A stretch of DNA of 64,000 bases from Vitellaria paradoxa (taxonomy: Eukaryota > Streptophyta > Magnoliopsida > Ericales > Sapotaceae): contig CM034236.1 of assembly GCA_019916065.1 (NCBI GenBank), positions 14,709,167 through 14,773,166 on the forward strand. Reading direction: 5' to 3'. The notes below the pieces were generated by a model. The model saw only the letters and a program-made list of their open reading frames with translations, was not told where the DNA came from and searched no databases. Of this stretch, positions 21,807-34,198 are shown piece by piece. Position 1 is the stretch's first letter, and each line of letters begins with the position of its first letter. The translations under genes and the position numbers were made by a program.

Positions 21807-23350
21807 CTCTTGCCTTCCTTTCATAGGCAGGGACAAGTTGACTTGTGCAGTTTATTTACTTGTATGGGTTTGGAGGATGAGAATAACGACAATGTTGAGC
21901 TACCATAGGTCGTTTGTGCGTCTCCAGATGTATTTTCAAATGATGTGTCTAGATTACTGCCTGAGGGGGGTTAAATTTGGAATTGATCTGGTTCCTGGCA
22001 CAGAACCTATTTCTATAGCTCCATACAGATTGGCACTTGCAGAGTTGGTGGAATTAAAATCCTAAATAGAGGAATTGAGCTCTAAAGGATTTATCCACCC
22101 TAGCACTTTACCTTGGGGTGCACCGGTAGTGTTTACAGTCAAAAAGGATGGGACTCTCAGAATGTGTATAGATTATCAATGGTTGAACCAGGTCACGATC
22201 AAGAATTGGTATCCCTTACCCAAGATTAACGATCTGTTCGATCAACTGAAGGATTCAGTCATTTTCTCAAAGATTGATTTAAGATCTGGTTACCACCAGT
22301 TGAGGGTGAAGAAGGAGGACATTCCCAAGACAACATTCAGGACTCGGTATAGCCACTACGAGTTCTTGGTGATGCCGTTTGGACTGATCAATTCTCCTAC
22401 AGTGTTCATGGACTTGATAAACCAGGTGTTCAAAAGATATTTGGACAAGTTTATAGTTGTGTTTATTGATGACATTCTAGTTTATTCCCGTTCAGAGGAG
22501 GAACACGAGGAGCATCTGAGAGTTGTACTTCAGACCTTAAGAGACCACCAGCTCTATGCTAAATTGAGCAAGTGTGAGTTCTGGCTCAAAGAGGTAAAAT
22601 TTCTAGGACATGTTGTTTCTAGTGAAGGGGTAGTAGTTGATCCATCTAAGATTGAGGCCGTCATAGATTGGCCAAAATCGAGGACAGTTTTTTAGATTAG
22701 AAGTTTTTTGGGTTTGGCAGGGTATTACCGACAATTTGTCTATGACTTCTCGAGGTTAGCTGGGCCGTTGACTAGACTAACTCGAAAAGAGGTCAAGTTT
22801 GTTTGGGATGAGAAGTGTAAGCAGTCTTTTCAGGAGCTGAAAAGGAGATTGACTTCTGCACCAGTGCTTGTGATTTCGGAGAGGGGATTAGATTATTCGG
22901 TTTATTGTGATGCATCTAGGGAAGGTTTAGGCTGTGTGCTAATGCAAAGTGACAGAGTGGTGGCTTATAGATCTAGACAGTTAAAGACTCACGAGCATAA
23001 CTACCCAATGCATGATCTGGAGTTAGCAACAGTTATCTATGCTTTGAAGAACTGGAGGCACTATTTGTATGGTGAGAAATTTGAGGTGTTCTCTAATCAC
23101 AAGAGCCCAAAATATCTCATCACTCAAAAGGACCTGAATTTGAGGTAGAGAAGATGGATGGAGTACATAGGAGATTATGATTTTGAGCTCCAGTATCACC
23201 CTGGTAAGACAAATGTGGTTGCTGATGCACTTAGTCAGAAGACTCGTGGTACCTTAGTGGGTCTTACCATGCGAGAATGGGAGATGATGAGGAGTCTTGG
23301 TGAGTTTGATATGGAGCTTTAGGAAAATAAAGGTCATGCTGTTCTATATG
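21807..23350 (+). pseudogene. reverse transcriptase and RNase H of the Tekay-type element
   Basis: Frame shifts by one relative to gag/protease in a G-run near 21968. RT blocks are [51 protein letters not shown] and the catalytic FIDD with Asp pair intact (about 22462-22473). The connection ([12 protein letters not shown]) and RNase H ([24 protein letters not shown]) follow. Stops lie at 22063, 22693, 23146 and 23320. The RNase H motif usually FSDHKS reads FSNHKS, again a G-to-A change at an acidic residue. Confidence 0.9.
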
Positions 23351-24770
23351 CCATAGCTATTCGGCCAATTCTATTGAGTCATATGATAGAGGCTCAGGGG
23401 ACTAATGTTGAATCTGAGGCTATTCGAGCTAAGTTGTTGAGTTCTGATGAGATGCCAGGGTGGATGATTGGAGATGATAATGGTTTGAGGTATTTGGAGA
23501 GACTTTTTGTGCCTATTGCTGTTCGAGATATGGTCTTAAAGAGTTCCATCACTCAAAATTTATAATACATCCTAGAGGTAACTTGCGTCATCAGTTCTTT
23601 TGGACAGGTATGAAGAAGGATGTGGCAGTGTTTGTGAGTAGGTGCTTTACTTGTCAGCAAGTTAAGGTTGAGCATCAGAAACCAGCAAGTCTCTTGCAGC
23701 TTTTGCCAGTGTCAAAATGGAAATGGGAGAACGTTACGATTGATTTTGTTTCTGGCTTGCCAAGGTCTTATAAGGGTTATGATACTATTTGGGTAATAGT
23801 GGCGTCAGCTCACTTTTTGCAAATTCAATTGAATGACTCTATGGATGCCTTAGCTAGACTATATGTTAAGGAAATTATGAGACTTCATAGAGCTCTCGTA
23901 TCCATTGTCTCAGACAGAGATCCACATTTTGCTTCTCGATTTTGGCAGAGTCTCCAAGTGGTCATGGGGATAGAGTTATTGTTTAGTACTGCTTTTCATC
24001 CTCAGACCGATGAGCAGTAATAACGCACGATTCAGATTTTGGAAAATATGCTCAGGGCATGTGTGCTTAATTTTCATGGTAGTTGGGAGAACCAGATTCC
24101 TTTGATTGAATTTGCGTATAATAATAGCTATCAGTCGAGTATCAAGATGGCTCTTTTTGAAGCTTTGTATGGTAGGCCATGTAAATCTCTTATCTGTTGG
24201 GCTGAGGTTAGAAAAACCGCAATTATTGGACCTGAGTTTGTGCAAGAGACAATTGAGAAGGTCAAAGTGATTCGACAAAGACTCGAGACAGCATAGAGTT
24301 GCCAAAAGAGGTATGCTGATAAGAGGCGAAGGCCTTTGGAGTTTGAAGTAGGAGACCATGTGTTCCTAAAAGTTTCACCACGGAAGGGTTAATTTCGTTT
24401 TGGGCGTATGGGGAAGTTGTCCCCAAGATATATGGGGCCATTTGAGGTTTTGGCTAGGGTTGGAGAGGTGGCGTACTGTCTTGCCTTACTACCACAACTT
24501 TCGGGAGTGCATGAGGTGTTTCATGTGTCCATGCTCAAGAAATATAACCCAAACCCTTCGCATGTGTTAGACTAGACCCAGCTTAAGGTTGACTAAGATG
24601 TGACTTATGAGGTGAAACCAATTAAAGTTTTAGATTCTAGAGAGCAAGTGCTTCGAGAAAAGACTATTCCCTTAGTTAGGATATTGTGGAAGCACCATGG
24701 TATTGAGGAGTTGACTTGGGAGCGAGAGGCGAATATGCAAAGTAAGTACCCTGAGTTATTTCTTTGATTT
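23351..24770 (+). pseudogene. integrase and chromodomain-like C-terminus of the Tekay-type element
   Basis: The H2C2 finger (HQFFW … CFTCQQVK) lies near 23590-23670, after a frameshift near 23545. The catalytic core keeps the first two Asp (TIDFVSGLP and IVSDRDPHF). The usual Glu after HPQTDEQ lies at a TAATAA pair (24018-24023), so the DDE triad is incomplete. Then AFYNN-type core end, GPFEVLARVGEVAY, HEVFHVSMLKKY and a chromodomain-like tail (PLVRILWKHHGIEELTWERE) to 24765. Chromodomains of this clade bias insertion toward heterochromatin. Confidence 0.88.
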
Positions 24771-24812
24771 TTTTCCCATTTACCTCCTAAATTTCGGGGA
24801 CGAAATTTTCGT

Positions 24813-24825
24813 AAGGAGGGTAAGA
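24813..24825 (+). other. polypurine tract of the Tekay-type element
   Basis: AAGGAGGGTAAGA directly before the 3' LTR. It primes plus-strand DNA synthesis. The GGGGACGAAATTTTC block just upstream is typical of the clade. Confidence 0.85.
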
Positions 24826-25416
24826 TGTAATGACCCGAATTTATTTTATATTTAATTATTAACTAAACTTAATTTGCCACTTGAATTTAGTAATTTGAAT
24901 TTTATGTGATTTAATTTTAAGTTATATTTAAAAAAGGTTAAATTTTAGTAATCATTTAAAATTTTTAGGGAGAATATATATATATTTTTTAAATCCATGG
25001 GGTGATAGGTAATTAATTAAGTTTGCTAGGGGTTGTTTGTTAATTCAGCTACTATATATAAATGTAGATATAATGCTAAATATGTATATATATATATATA
25101 TATATATTGAAAAAAACCCTAGAAATAGAGAGAGGGAGAGAGAGAGACGGAGGAAAGAAAAGAAGGAGCGGCTGCGTTTGTTGCTTCTTGCAAATTACTA
25201 GACTGATTTTCTTCCAATTTTCTAAACCCATTCCAGGTAAGGGCCGGGTTTCTAATTCTTTATGTATATATGTATAGTTATGCATATAGTTAGATATGTA
25301 AAAATCTTAGGAAGTTTATTTGATTCAATTGATTGTTTAACTTTTTTTTTTCATTCATAACCCTTGAGAATGATTGATCTAAACGTGATTTGAAGTTTGA
25401 ATGAATAACTGAGTAA

Positions 25417-25465
<49 letters not shown>

Positions 25466-26894
25466 ACTATGTTTGTACTATCTTATATGAATTAATGGTC
25501 CCAAGGCAATTTGATTAAATTAATTGTTTAAATTTTTTTCTTTAATTTATAAATCCCCAAGAACGATGGCTTTGGACATGACTTTTCAGAATTAGACTAC
25601 CAATGGAATACATGTATGTGCTATATATATATACATCTTTTGTCCTCTAGTGATAAACAATCCAGAAAGTGACCTACACATATGTATATGTATTTTGTCC
25701 TCTAGTGACAAAAACACCTAGAAAGTGACTAGTCTTTCATTCATAGTCAAACTGTGATGACAATTTGTTTTATATATATATATTTATTTATTTTAAGTCC
25801 TTTTGATGTGATTGAACAGCACCTTTGTAAAAATTCTTTGTCCATTAATTTGTTTAAGAATTTTGTAAATGTGCAGTGATTAAAATTTGAAGAAATTTTA
25901 TGAGATACAAGAAATTAAGAAAAATATTATTTATTCATAATCTTATATAAAATTTTGAAATAAATGAAGAAATTATTTATGTGGATATAACATAAAATTT
26001 AATGTTGTGTTTTGTTTGGGTTGAAGGGTACTAAAAATATCGAGTATACATACCCAAGAGTTGAAATTCCGAAACCCGCGCGGGATTGATTATCGATTCC
26101 AGTAGGCTAGAAACCTACGGATGAGCAGATGTCTAAGGGTGACATATTATATTCCCAAGACTTCGGTCTAGGAAGTAGACAGTAAAGAATGGTGTATATT
26201 GGTTGGGTTTTGTTTATACGAGACAACCAAGCAGACATCGAATGATGATTTATATTGGTTGGGTCCTGTTTCTACGGGACAACCAAGCAGCAGTACCTCG
26301 AAATCGAATTGTTTTCTTTGATGTGTAATGTGATACTAAAACACAAATAAATTATAGTGAAGATAAATTAATAAATTAATTAATTTCTTTCTTGAGTTTG
26401 CTATTTGTGCATAATTGTTTCACTTAATAGCATGTTAGGGTATTATGGCATTTATATTATTATTAAGGTTCCAAGCACACGTAGTATTAATGCTCATCCC
26501 CTTACAGCTTGTGGTGCAGGTAATGAGTTTGAATCAAGTGCTGGGTCTTCTAAGCATAGAAATTAGAAATTTTATTTATTGTTATATAGTTATGTTAGAC
26601 TTTAGAAAAATTTACTTTTAGTGGATTGTAATAAATCTCTGTTTGTGAGATAAAGATAAATTATTGATTTATTTAATTTTGTGTAGATTATTTGGGTTTA
26701 GTTTTGGAACTTATTGCCTGGTTAGTTCTGACTATGACTTTTATTTAAATTTAAAGTTTAGTTTTAATTATTTTTATTTTTATTGCTCCATAGAGTGTGT
26801 GCATGGCTCTGATGTGGGATAGGAAAAGTTATTAAATGACGTAATATATGTTCTTTTATTCACATACTCTGGTTGTGAAACCTGAGGCGTGACA
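24826..26894 (+). repeat. 3' LTR (about 2069 bp) of the Tekay-type element
   Basis: Collinear with the 5' LTR throughout, with scattered substitutions and longer AT/GT microsatellites (about 25417-25470). Ends GGCGTGACA, followed by the TSD CATAA. Confidence 0.9.
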
Positions 26895-26899
26895 CATAA

Positions 26900-28007
26900 C
26901 CTTAGAAATATAATATGCTACTATTAGACATCTACATCGTTTGTAAGTTACTAGCCTACTAGACTCGATTACCACTTCTGTGCGAGTTTTGAGACTTTTA
27001 TCACTTTGGTATGTATAACCGATATTTTAAGTACCTCTCAACTTAAAGAAAACATAATATCAAATTTCACTTTAAATTCACATTAAATAAAATTTTCATT
27101 TAAATATAACCCATTCTTCAATTTTTTTTTTTTTTTTTACACATAATTAATTAACCTTGCAAGCATACTTATTGTATTTATCATACAGAGATTTCAACAA
27201 AGAATACCTTCGACAAGAAAGTCAAAACATATATAGATTATAGATATCAAACAAAATTTTTATAACTTTCTATTTGAGTATTTAAATCAATTTTTATTTC
27301 TAGATTAACCTCGCATCCATTACGATTCACATACACCGCATAGATATTTAAGAAAAAAAAAAAAAGATAAAGAAAAACGTAAAGTTGCTAGCAAATCATT
27401 AATTTCTAACATATATAGAGATATATACATGTACTGTTATAGCATATGTGGGATTTCAACTTCCAAGAATTTCATTGATTGCACGTGTACTCGTTTAAGC
27501 AATTATAAAGAAAAATATGACATTCATCATGCGCAACGCAACGCGGTCACTTTTTAAGCTTTATACCTATATGCATATATATAGATTCAGAGAGAATTGT
27601 ATAAGAATTCCGCCCCTTACCTCGGCGGATTCGGTAATGGAAGAAGGAGCAAATCGGCAGTCCACAAATAAAAAAAAAATGCAGCCGCCCGAAACGATTT
27701 AGAGTTTTTTTTTTTTTTTTTTTCTATTTTTTAACCAAAAAAATATAGCATATATGGGGCAGCTGACTTTATTTTTTTATAAATTTAATAATTACATACC
27801 TCTCCTTTCGAGTTTAAGTAAATTACATCACTTTTTTTAAAATTTTAAAAATTTTTTCAAAGATAACTAAAAACTAACCTTTTTAAACACAACTCAAAGT
27901 TAAATAACAAAATTTTAAATTATTAAATTTAAATAACAAATTAAATTTACTAAATAATAAAAAACATTTATATATAATTTAAATTAAGTCAAACTCACGA
28001 CATAACA
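26900..28007 (-). repeat. solo LTR of a Tekay/Del-type element, right part (5' half of the LTR)
   Basis: It continues the old inverted LTR exactly where 17789 stopped: CCTTAGAAATATAATATGCT matches the younger LTRs in reverse complement. Later it matches the splice-like CCCCTTACCT segment and the LTR start (ACATAACA, equal to TGTTATGT on the minus strand). The flanking CATGT at 28008-28012 duplicates 17028-17032, so the whole solo LTR (about 1.87 kb before interruption) has a perfect TSD. Confidence 0.8.
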
Positions 28008-28012
28008 CATGT

Positions 28013-28393
28013 CAACAAATATTTTCAGTCTTTTGGGAAGTTTAGAACACAAATTTGAGCAAAAAATGTCTCCACAGGCAAAATAATCATTTTATAATCT
28101 AAATTCATAACAAACTAAAATTTGTTTAACTAATAAGAAATATGTTAATTGATGTTTTTGGCCTTTTGGGCATCCAGTAATGCAAATATGTACGAGAATG
28201 GGGCCAATGACAAAATCGTTATTTTATAATTTGAGTTTAGATTGCGTTAAAAAAATTTTAGTTATTAAGAAACACTTCGACAAACAATTTTTAATATTTT
28301 AGGAATCCTAAAATACAAATTTGGGTAAAGAATTACCTGAGGATAAAATGATCATTTTAAGACTTGAGTTCGAATCAGACCAAAATTTACTTA
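28013..28393. repeat. ~130-bp tandem repeat (satellite-like), about three units
   Basis: Unit starts recur at about 27999, 28129 and 28259, and the next at 28389 just before the Harbinger insertion. Shared blocks are TTAGTTATTAAGAAA, CCTTTTGGG(A/C)A and ATAAAATGATCATTTTA. It is noncoding. Confidence 0.75.
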
Positions 28394-29452
28394 GGGCCCG
28401 TTTAGTAATCATTTTGTTTTTAGTTTTCTTTTTTTGTTTTTCTTTTTTTGTTTTTATTTTTTTTAAATTGAACATGAAAACTCGTTTGGTAAATTTGTTT
28501 ACAGCTTTCAAAAAAAGTTAAAACTATTTTCAAAATTTTCAAAAAATACGAAAAGATAGAAAAGTTATTTTCTCAAGTTTTTATTTTCAGTTTTCATTTT
28601 TTTTACACAACCATTACCAATTACAATCATGAATTACCATCGTTTGTTGGTCGCCACCAACATCCGGCCACCGCTGCCACTATCTCGGCTCATCTCTGGT
28701 CACTGCCAAATATATTATTATTATTTAATATGAAAATATTTAATTAATATATAAAATATATTAATATATTAAATACATTAATTAACTAAATTATATTAAT
28801 TATAATTGAATTTAATTAGTTAAATTGATATAAAAATATTTTACTAAGTTATTTTTAATAAATAATATAAAGAAATATATTTAATATTTTTTATTTTATT
28901 GAATTAAATTATTTTAATGAAAATATAATTAAAATAAGCACATTTAATTAATTTAATTTAAATTAATTATTTAATTAAATTCAATTAATTACATTATTAT
29001 AAAAATATTTTTATTAAATATTTTTAATTAATAATATAATTAAATTATATTGAATATATTTTATTTTTATTAAATTAAATTATTTTGAAAAAATAATATA
29101 ATTAAAGGTAATTAATATAATTAATTAATTAAAGTTATTAAATTGATTAATTTAATTAAAATGAAATATATTTTATTAAATTTTTGTAAAAAATAATTAT
29201 AATAAATTATATTTAATATATTTTATTTTTTATTAGATTAAATTATTTTTTAATAATTAATATAATTAAATAATTAAATTTATTGAATTTAATTAGCTAA
29301 CAACTATAACTACCAGCTAACAACTATCGTTATCAGATGTGTTGTTAATTTTTTTCTTACTATAAAAATGAAAACTAACCATTAAAAAGTGAAATCAAAA
29401 ACTGAAAACTGAACATAAAAATTAAAAACTAACAATTTTACCAAACGAGTCC
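28394..29452. mobile_element. PIF/Harbinger-like non-autonomous element, copy B (1059 bp)
   Basis: TIRs are GGGCCCGTTTAGTAA (left) and GGACTCGTTTGGTAA (right, reverse complement), with TSD TTA at 28391-28393 and 29453-29455. It shares subterminal sequence (CACCAACATC, CATCTCTGGTCACTGCCAAAT) and AT-rich core with copy A. It interrupts a satellite unit that resumes at 29453. Confidence 0.8.
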
Positions 29453-29640
29453 TTAGTTATTAAAAAATATGTCAATGAATACATTTATTAGCCTTTTAGG
29501 AAGGCCAAAATATAATTATGGATAAAAAAATAGAACTAATAATAAGACAGCCATTTTACAGCTTGAGTTCAAATCTAAGGTGAAAATAAAGTTCAAGAGT
29601 AAAATGATCATTTTACAAAATAAAAGAGTGATTGCGATTG
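29453..29640. repeat. ~130-bp tandem repeat resumes after the Harbinger element
   Basis: TTAGTTATTAAAAAATATGT, CCTTTTAGGAAGGCC and AAAATGATCATTTTAC match the units at 28013-28393. Confidence 0.7.
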
Positions 29641-30770
29641 CAAAGTAATTGTTTATTTTTTATTTTTTCATTTTTGGTATTGAATCTAGATTGTAATAAA
29701 ATGGATTTTTTTTCTTAAAAATCTTTAGTCGTAGTGTCACATCTATGTATTTATATAAAGAATGAATGTATTACTAGGTCCAAGTTTGTGTATACTAATT
29801 TATTATAATAAAAATTATGTGTTATTGTGTTTAAATTAAGTTTAGATTTGATTATCATCATCATCATCATCATCATCATCATCTTTTTACCATTGTTCGA
29901 TTGAGTCAAAATTACTAGGGGCGACATTGGTCAGTACGGTTCGAAAATGGTAATTTTTATAACTGAACCTATTATTTTTGAAAATCAAAAATAATAACCA
30001 AACCGACCAAAAAGTATTCACTAACCAAATATTAATCAAACTGAATTATATTAGTTCGATTATGATCGAGTCGTTTAAATATATTAATAAATATATTTTT
30101 TATAATTTAATTATGAAAATAAAATAACAATTTTTATATAAAATGCTATTTGAGACTTAGAATATATATTTAATATTATAATGATTTATTAATTTTCTAT
30201 AACCTTTGAGATTTTAAAAAACAAAATCATGGGTATGAGTTGATATTTAGGTTAAGTATATTATATATGTATAGATTAAATATTACATAAATTTAATACG
30301 GTTAAATTGGTTTATTTGATTTTAAAATTTTAAAATTATATCTAAAAGCGATAACCATTTAAAAAAGTAACTAAACTTGTCGTTGCCAAATAAATACCGA
30401 ACTCAATTTCTTAAATTTTATCGATATAGTTTAAAAATTAAATTTTAATCAAATTATGCACACTCCTAGAAATTACACATAACTTTTGACTTTAAATGGA
30501 GACTTCGCGTTGATTTTTCTGAGATCAAAAGTCAATAAAAAAATCATAATCTGAAAATGCGCTTTTAAAAGTATTTTCTCATAATACCTTTTTTATTCTC
30601 TCATCGTGAGATTGCATCTTCAATTTAACAATCATTTTGTCAATTACGTTAAAATTGATAGTATTTTTCAAAATTCTTGGAAGAAGCTCAGCTGAACAAA
30701 AATAAATAAATAAATAATCATAAAAGAACATATATAAGAAAATAGGTGTGATCTAGATGGACAAGTTTAA
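29641..30770. other. noncoding AT-rich interval with an (ATC)n microsatellite
   Basis: (ATC)n lies at about 29857-29883. The rest is AT-rich with no coding signal; nothing further was recognised. Confidence 0.6.
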
Positions 30771-31027
30771 AGCTTAGTTTGGGAAGGAAAAAAAAAAGTT
30801 AATTTTTTTTTTTTATAATTGGTTACTAGCTATTTACTAAAAAATTTATTTTTTTTGTGTTTGAAAAAGTAGCTAGTTTTCAATTTTTTTTATTAATTTG
30901 ACATTTTTATTCTTTATAGTTCAAAAGAAATTTAAAATTTAAGAAGACAAATTTAATTATTTAAAAAAATTAAAAAAAATTAAGTAGCGAGAACTTAACA
31001 GGCTGGTAAAGCTTCCCAAATAGGGCC
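30771..31027. mobile_element. 257-bp Tourist/Harbinger-like MITE
   Basis: The left end AGCTTAGTTTGGGAAG matches the right end (reverse complement GGCCCTATTTGGGAAG) at 11 of 16 positions. TSD TAA lies on both sides (30768-30770, 31028-31030). The interior is A/T-rich and noncoding. Confidence 0.6.
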
Positions 31028-31370
31028 TAATTATGGAACAATTAGCCCTTGGACCCCAATCACAAAGTATCGGCCTTGCTAAATAACAAATGTAAATAGG
31101 GCCCAAGATCAAAATTCTAAAGTTTAGAAAGTAAAATCAAACCATCCCCCAGTGTAATAAGTCTAAATAATTAAAATATCCCAATGTTCCTAAATTTAAA
31201 CATATGGGTTACTAAATGTGTCCTTCAACAATAAATTAATTGCAATAGGACTCCTTCAGTTGATTGTTTAGGGCAAATTAAAATTATAGCTTTTATCTTT
31301 TAACAATTTTTGCTAATCATTCCACATATATATACTTTTCACTCAATATGAAAGTTCCAATCTCACAGAA

Positions 31371-32320
31371 TGGTATCCAACTCCAAACACCCACAACAAA
31401 AATTAACAAAAACATCTAAAGAGACACAAGGATTTGTTGACAAGGCTAAAAACTTCTTTGAACATAAAGAAGGAAACAACCCTAAATCCTTAAGGAGATC
31501 AGACTAAAAATTCTTCACTATGAAATAAGAGGTTACAAGGTACACAGAAATGAATTACAAATTTTCCCAACCAACTACCCGTTGATCTACTTGTCTAAGA
31601 CTCATCCTAACCTTGTTTACTAGACTTCCTGCAATAAACCTCAACTTGTGAAAAGAAGAACCTTCGAACCTTGACGGAAAAACTCCCCAATTTGTATATC
31701 CACTACAAATTTGAGCTGAATACTGATAGATCTTTGCCAAAGATAGCTAGTCATGTCAAAAATCGAGTAAATCCAACCCAACCATCATCCTTTTTGGTTT
31801 CTTTCTCTAAAAAGGTTATGAATGTGTGACGTTTTTCCAAAAGGTTAGGGTTAAGAAGAGTTCATTTCCTTTTATATCAAAAGAGAGGGTTAAAATGTCA
31901 TTTGGATAGATTTTAAAAAATTTGGACTTCGTCACAAGGAGTTCGTGGACACAAACTGCACCTAAATTGCTCGCGAGACACTATTTACACATTAGATAGA
32001 AATTTCCAAATGTCATGAGTAGCTCGCGGGTGCGAACTGCTATCGAAATGCTTATGAGACATACCAACATTCTGGATAGTAACTTTCAAATCCAAATGGA
32101 ATGTTCGTGGGCACGAACAAGTGCTGAACCAATGACAACCTCTCTGTCTTATTCGAAGCTCTTCTCAACCATCAATAAAGATGCTTAAACGCTCTTTGGC
32201 ATGTGCCTAAGCATCAAAAGGCTAAACTTGTGACATTTAGCAAAATCTAAAAAGAACAATTACAATCAAAGTGTTTTCTCGGACATTGCCAACACAAAAC
32301 TAGTCTATGTGACACTTGCA
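31371..32320 (-). repeat. probable 3' LTR of a Ty1/copia element
   Basis: On the minus strand it starts TGCAAGTGTCACATAG right after the purine tract AAATGGGAGAT (32331-32321) and ends GGATACCA at 31371. It contains a 2.5-copy ~80-bp repeat with GTTCGTGGACAC / GCTCGCGGGTGC motifs (about 31935-32130). The right boundary is well supported by the PPT; the left one is tentative because no partner LTR is visible. A short ORF-free 31031-31370 lies between it and the MITE. Confidence 0.6.
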
Positions 32321-32999
32321 ATCTCCCATTTGGCAATTCCGAGACAAAACACCCGAAACCCCAATTACATGAAAATAATGTCACAAGTTTTAAGCCTAAG
32401 CAGCAACAACTTTGATCTTGAAAACAATTCGACGGCAAGATGTTGCAATTATCAAGTTAAAGCAATTTAAGTAATTTTAACTCCCCCTCAAACATATACA
32501 ATACCTCCCCTTAAACATGATCACCCCCTTAATCCCTAAGCAAATGTTCTCCTCCCTTTTTGTTCGGAATTGACAAATACATAAAATCAAGAAAAATAAC
32601 AAGAGAGATTTATCAGTGAAGTCCAACAACTAAATAAAGCAAATAAAGTCCATAACTACCAGCAAGATGGAGTGTAATAGAAACACAGTTCAATAGTACA
32701 GCAAGCAAAATAAACACAGTTCAACAATCTAACAGAAGAAACACAGTTAAAGTTAAACTGTCTAAAAGAAAAATAAATAGAAAAGAAAGACAAACAAGAG
32801 ATAAAGCGCAAGGATTAACAAAAAAGCTTTAGTAGTGATTTCGACCACAACGACAGTAAGCCTTGATTTCACTAAGGATGCCAACCAGGTCACTAACTTT
32901 AGTTCCTAGGTCATTGACTTTGTCACTGAGGGCAGCCAAGAAGGACTGAGCTGAGGAAGCAATTTCACCCCAAGGAAGTCACAAAGAAATCCATTTGAT

Positions 33000-34198
33000 T
33001 TTGGCAATAGGAAACAAGTTTGTTGGCAGTGTTGAGATCACGAGGAAGTGTGGTTCTAGTTCTTTCATTGTCTAATTGCACAGCCTCCTCCAAGTGACTC
33101 ATCCTATCAGACAATCTTTTCTCCAGATGGGTCATTCAATTGGTCAGAGCATTAAGAGCATACCACCACCGAGTCAGGATCAAAAGAGGAACTGCCAGTA
33201 GGGAAATCCGCAAGGAAAGATAAGGAAAGACAATGTCCCATATAAGAACTTGGAGGCAGAGGATCCTAAGTGGATAACTGGGGTTTTTTTTGGGGCTATT
33301 GTGTGGGAAATGGTGAGACGATTGACGGGTCTTTCTTGAGCAACTGCTAATTCATCCACCCAACGGACAATATGGTACTTAGATTTTAGAAAATTGGTGA
33401 TGAACACACTATAGGGTAACCCAACTCTAACACTTTTTCTGATGAAATGCATTACAAATATTTTGAAAGAGCATAGAGGAAAGGTCAATGGGAAAATAAT
33501 AAGTAAGACAGTACAAGATTTGACTTGATCCTCAGAGATGTCATAACAGTGGTGTACAGGGGAGATGACAAATTCTATAATCAAGTTTAAAATGCAAAAT
33601 GGGATGGAGAGTTCACTATGTTTGAAACTCATCCCTGGAAACTATGTTTGTGGGGCATCCCGCATAGGCCTAGCCATCTCAGACATAAGGGGAAGGGAAA
33701 GCCATGTCAGGGTAGGGAGCATCAGGGGCACGACTGATTTTAAGGTGCGTGGCAATGGTGTCAACAAAGAAATTGAGCGAAACCCTATAGACTTTTGTAT
33801 CAAAAACCCTAAAATTATGTGAAAAATTATAAATATTTAAAATTCACAAACAATACCCACAGAGGCATGACCATATTCTGAACAGACTCTGACCTACCCA
33901 CGACTAACAAAATGTCCATAATAAAATCAAAATCCCTAGTTAACTAAGAGAAATTAACTGGTCGTTCAAGAAGAACGGGTCAATGACAGAAAATGGAATC
34001 AAACAAACCACTCGCAACATACAAATCACACCGAGATGATGAAGACCGAATGGACTGAGACCCTACCTGAGATGAGGACAATGGCTTGGTCGAAGACCCA
34101 CCACTGGTGGAAGTCACCTGCTTTTTATGCATGGAGGGTTTTGAGGAACCTTTGGAGCCTAGTCGAGCTGACCATTTAGGGGCTCGAATCTTGTCCAT
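33000..34198 (-). pseudogene. env-like/extra ORF of the Ty1/copia element (degraded)
   Basis: The ORF downstream of pol starts MDKIRAPKWSARLGSK at 34198, with a Ser/Lys-rich head. A globular part follows (about 33632-33180: ILNLIIEFVISPVHH, FVMHFIRKSVRVGLPY) resembling the putative plant transposon protein domain of SIRE/Athila third ORFs. A heptad-like end (MTHLEKRLSDRMSHLEEAV) lies near 33140-33060. Several stops and frame changes separate the parts. The assignment to the copia element comes from position between RNase H and the 3' LTR. The interval 32332-33000 is noncoding. Confidence 0.5.

Larger units (their letters stand above)
17790..26894 (+). mobile_element. full-length Ty3/gypsy chromovirus-type element (Tekay/Del-like), defective
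   Basis: 9105 bp with two ~2-kb LTRs (TGTAATGACCC…GTGACA), an iMet-type PBS, gag, protease, RT, RNase H, integrase, a chromodomain-like tail and a polypurine tract. The TTTCGGGGACGAAATTTT block ahead of the PPT and the 2-kb LTRs starting TGTAATGACC are typical of the Tekay/Del clade. The flanks are CATAG (17785-17789) and CATAA (26895-26899), a 5-bp TSD with one change. The target was an older inverted LTR of the same family. Many stops and frameshifts make it non-autonomous. Over the first 125 bp or so the two LTRs differ at about 7 sites, so the insertion is not very recent. Confidence 0.9.

Noticed and set aside
22075..22695. An active reverse transcriptase gene
   Set aside because: The 206-residue open stretch has FIDD, but stops flank it and gag, protease and integrase are broken, so it is a remnant of a dead element.
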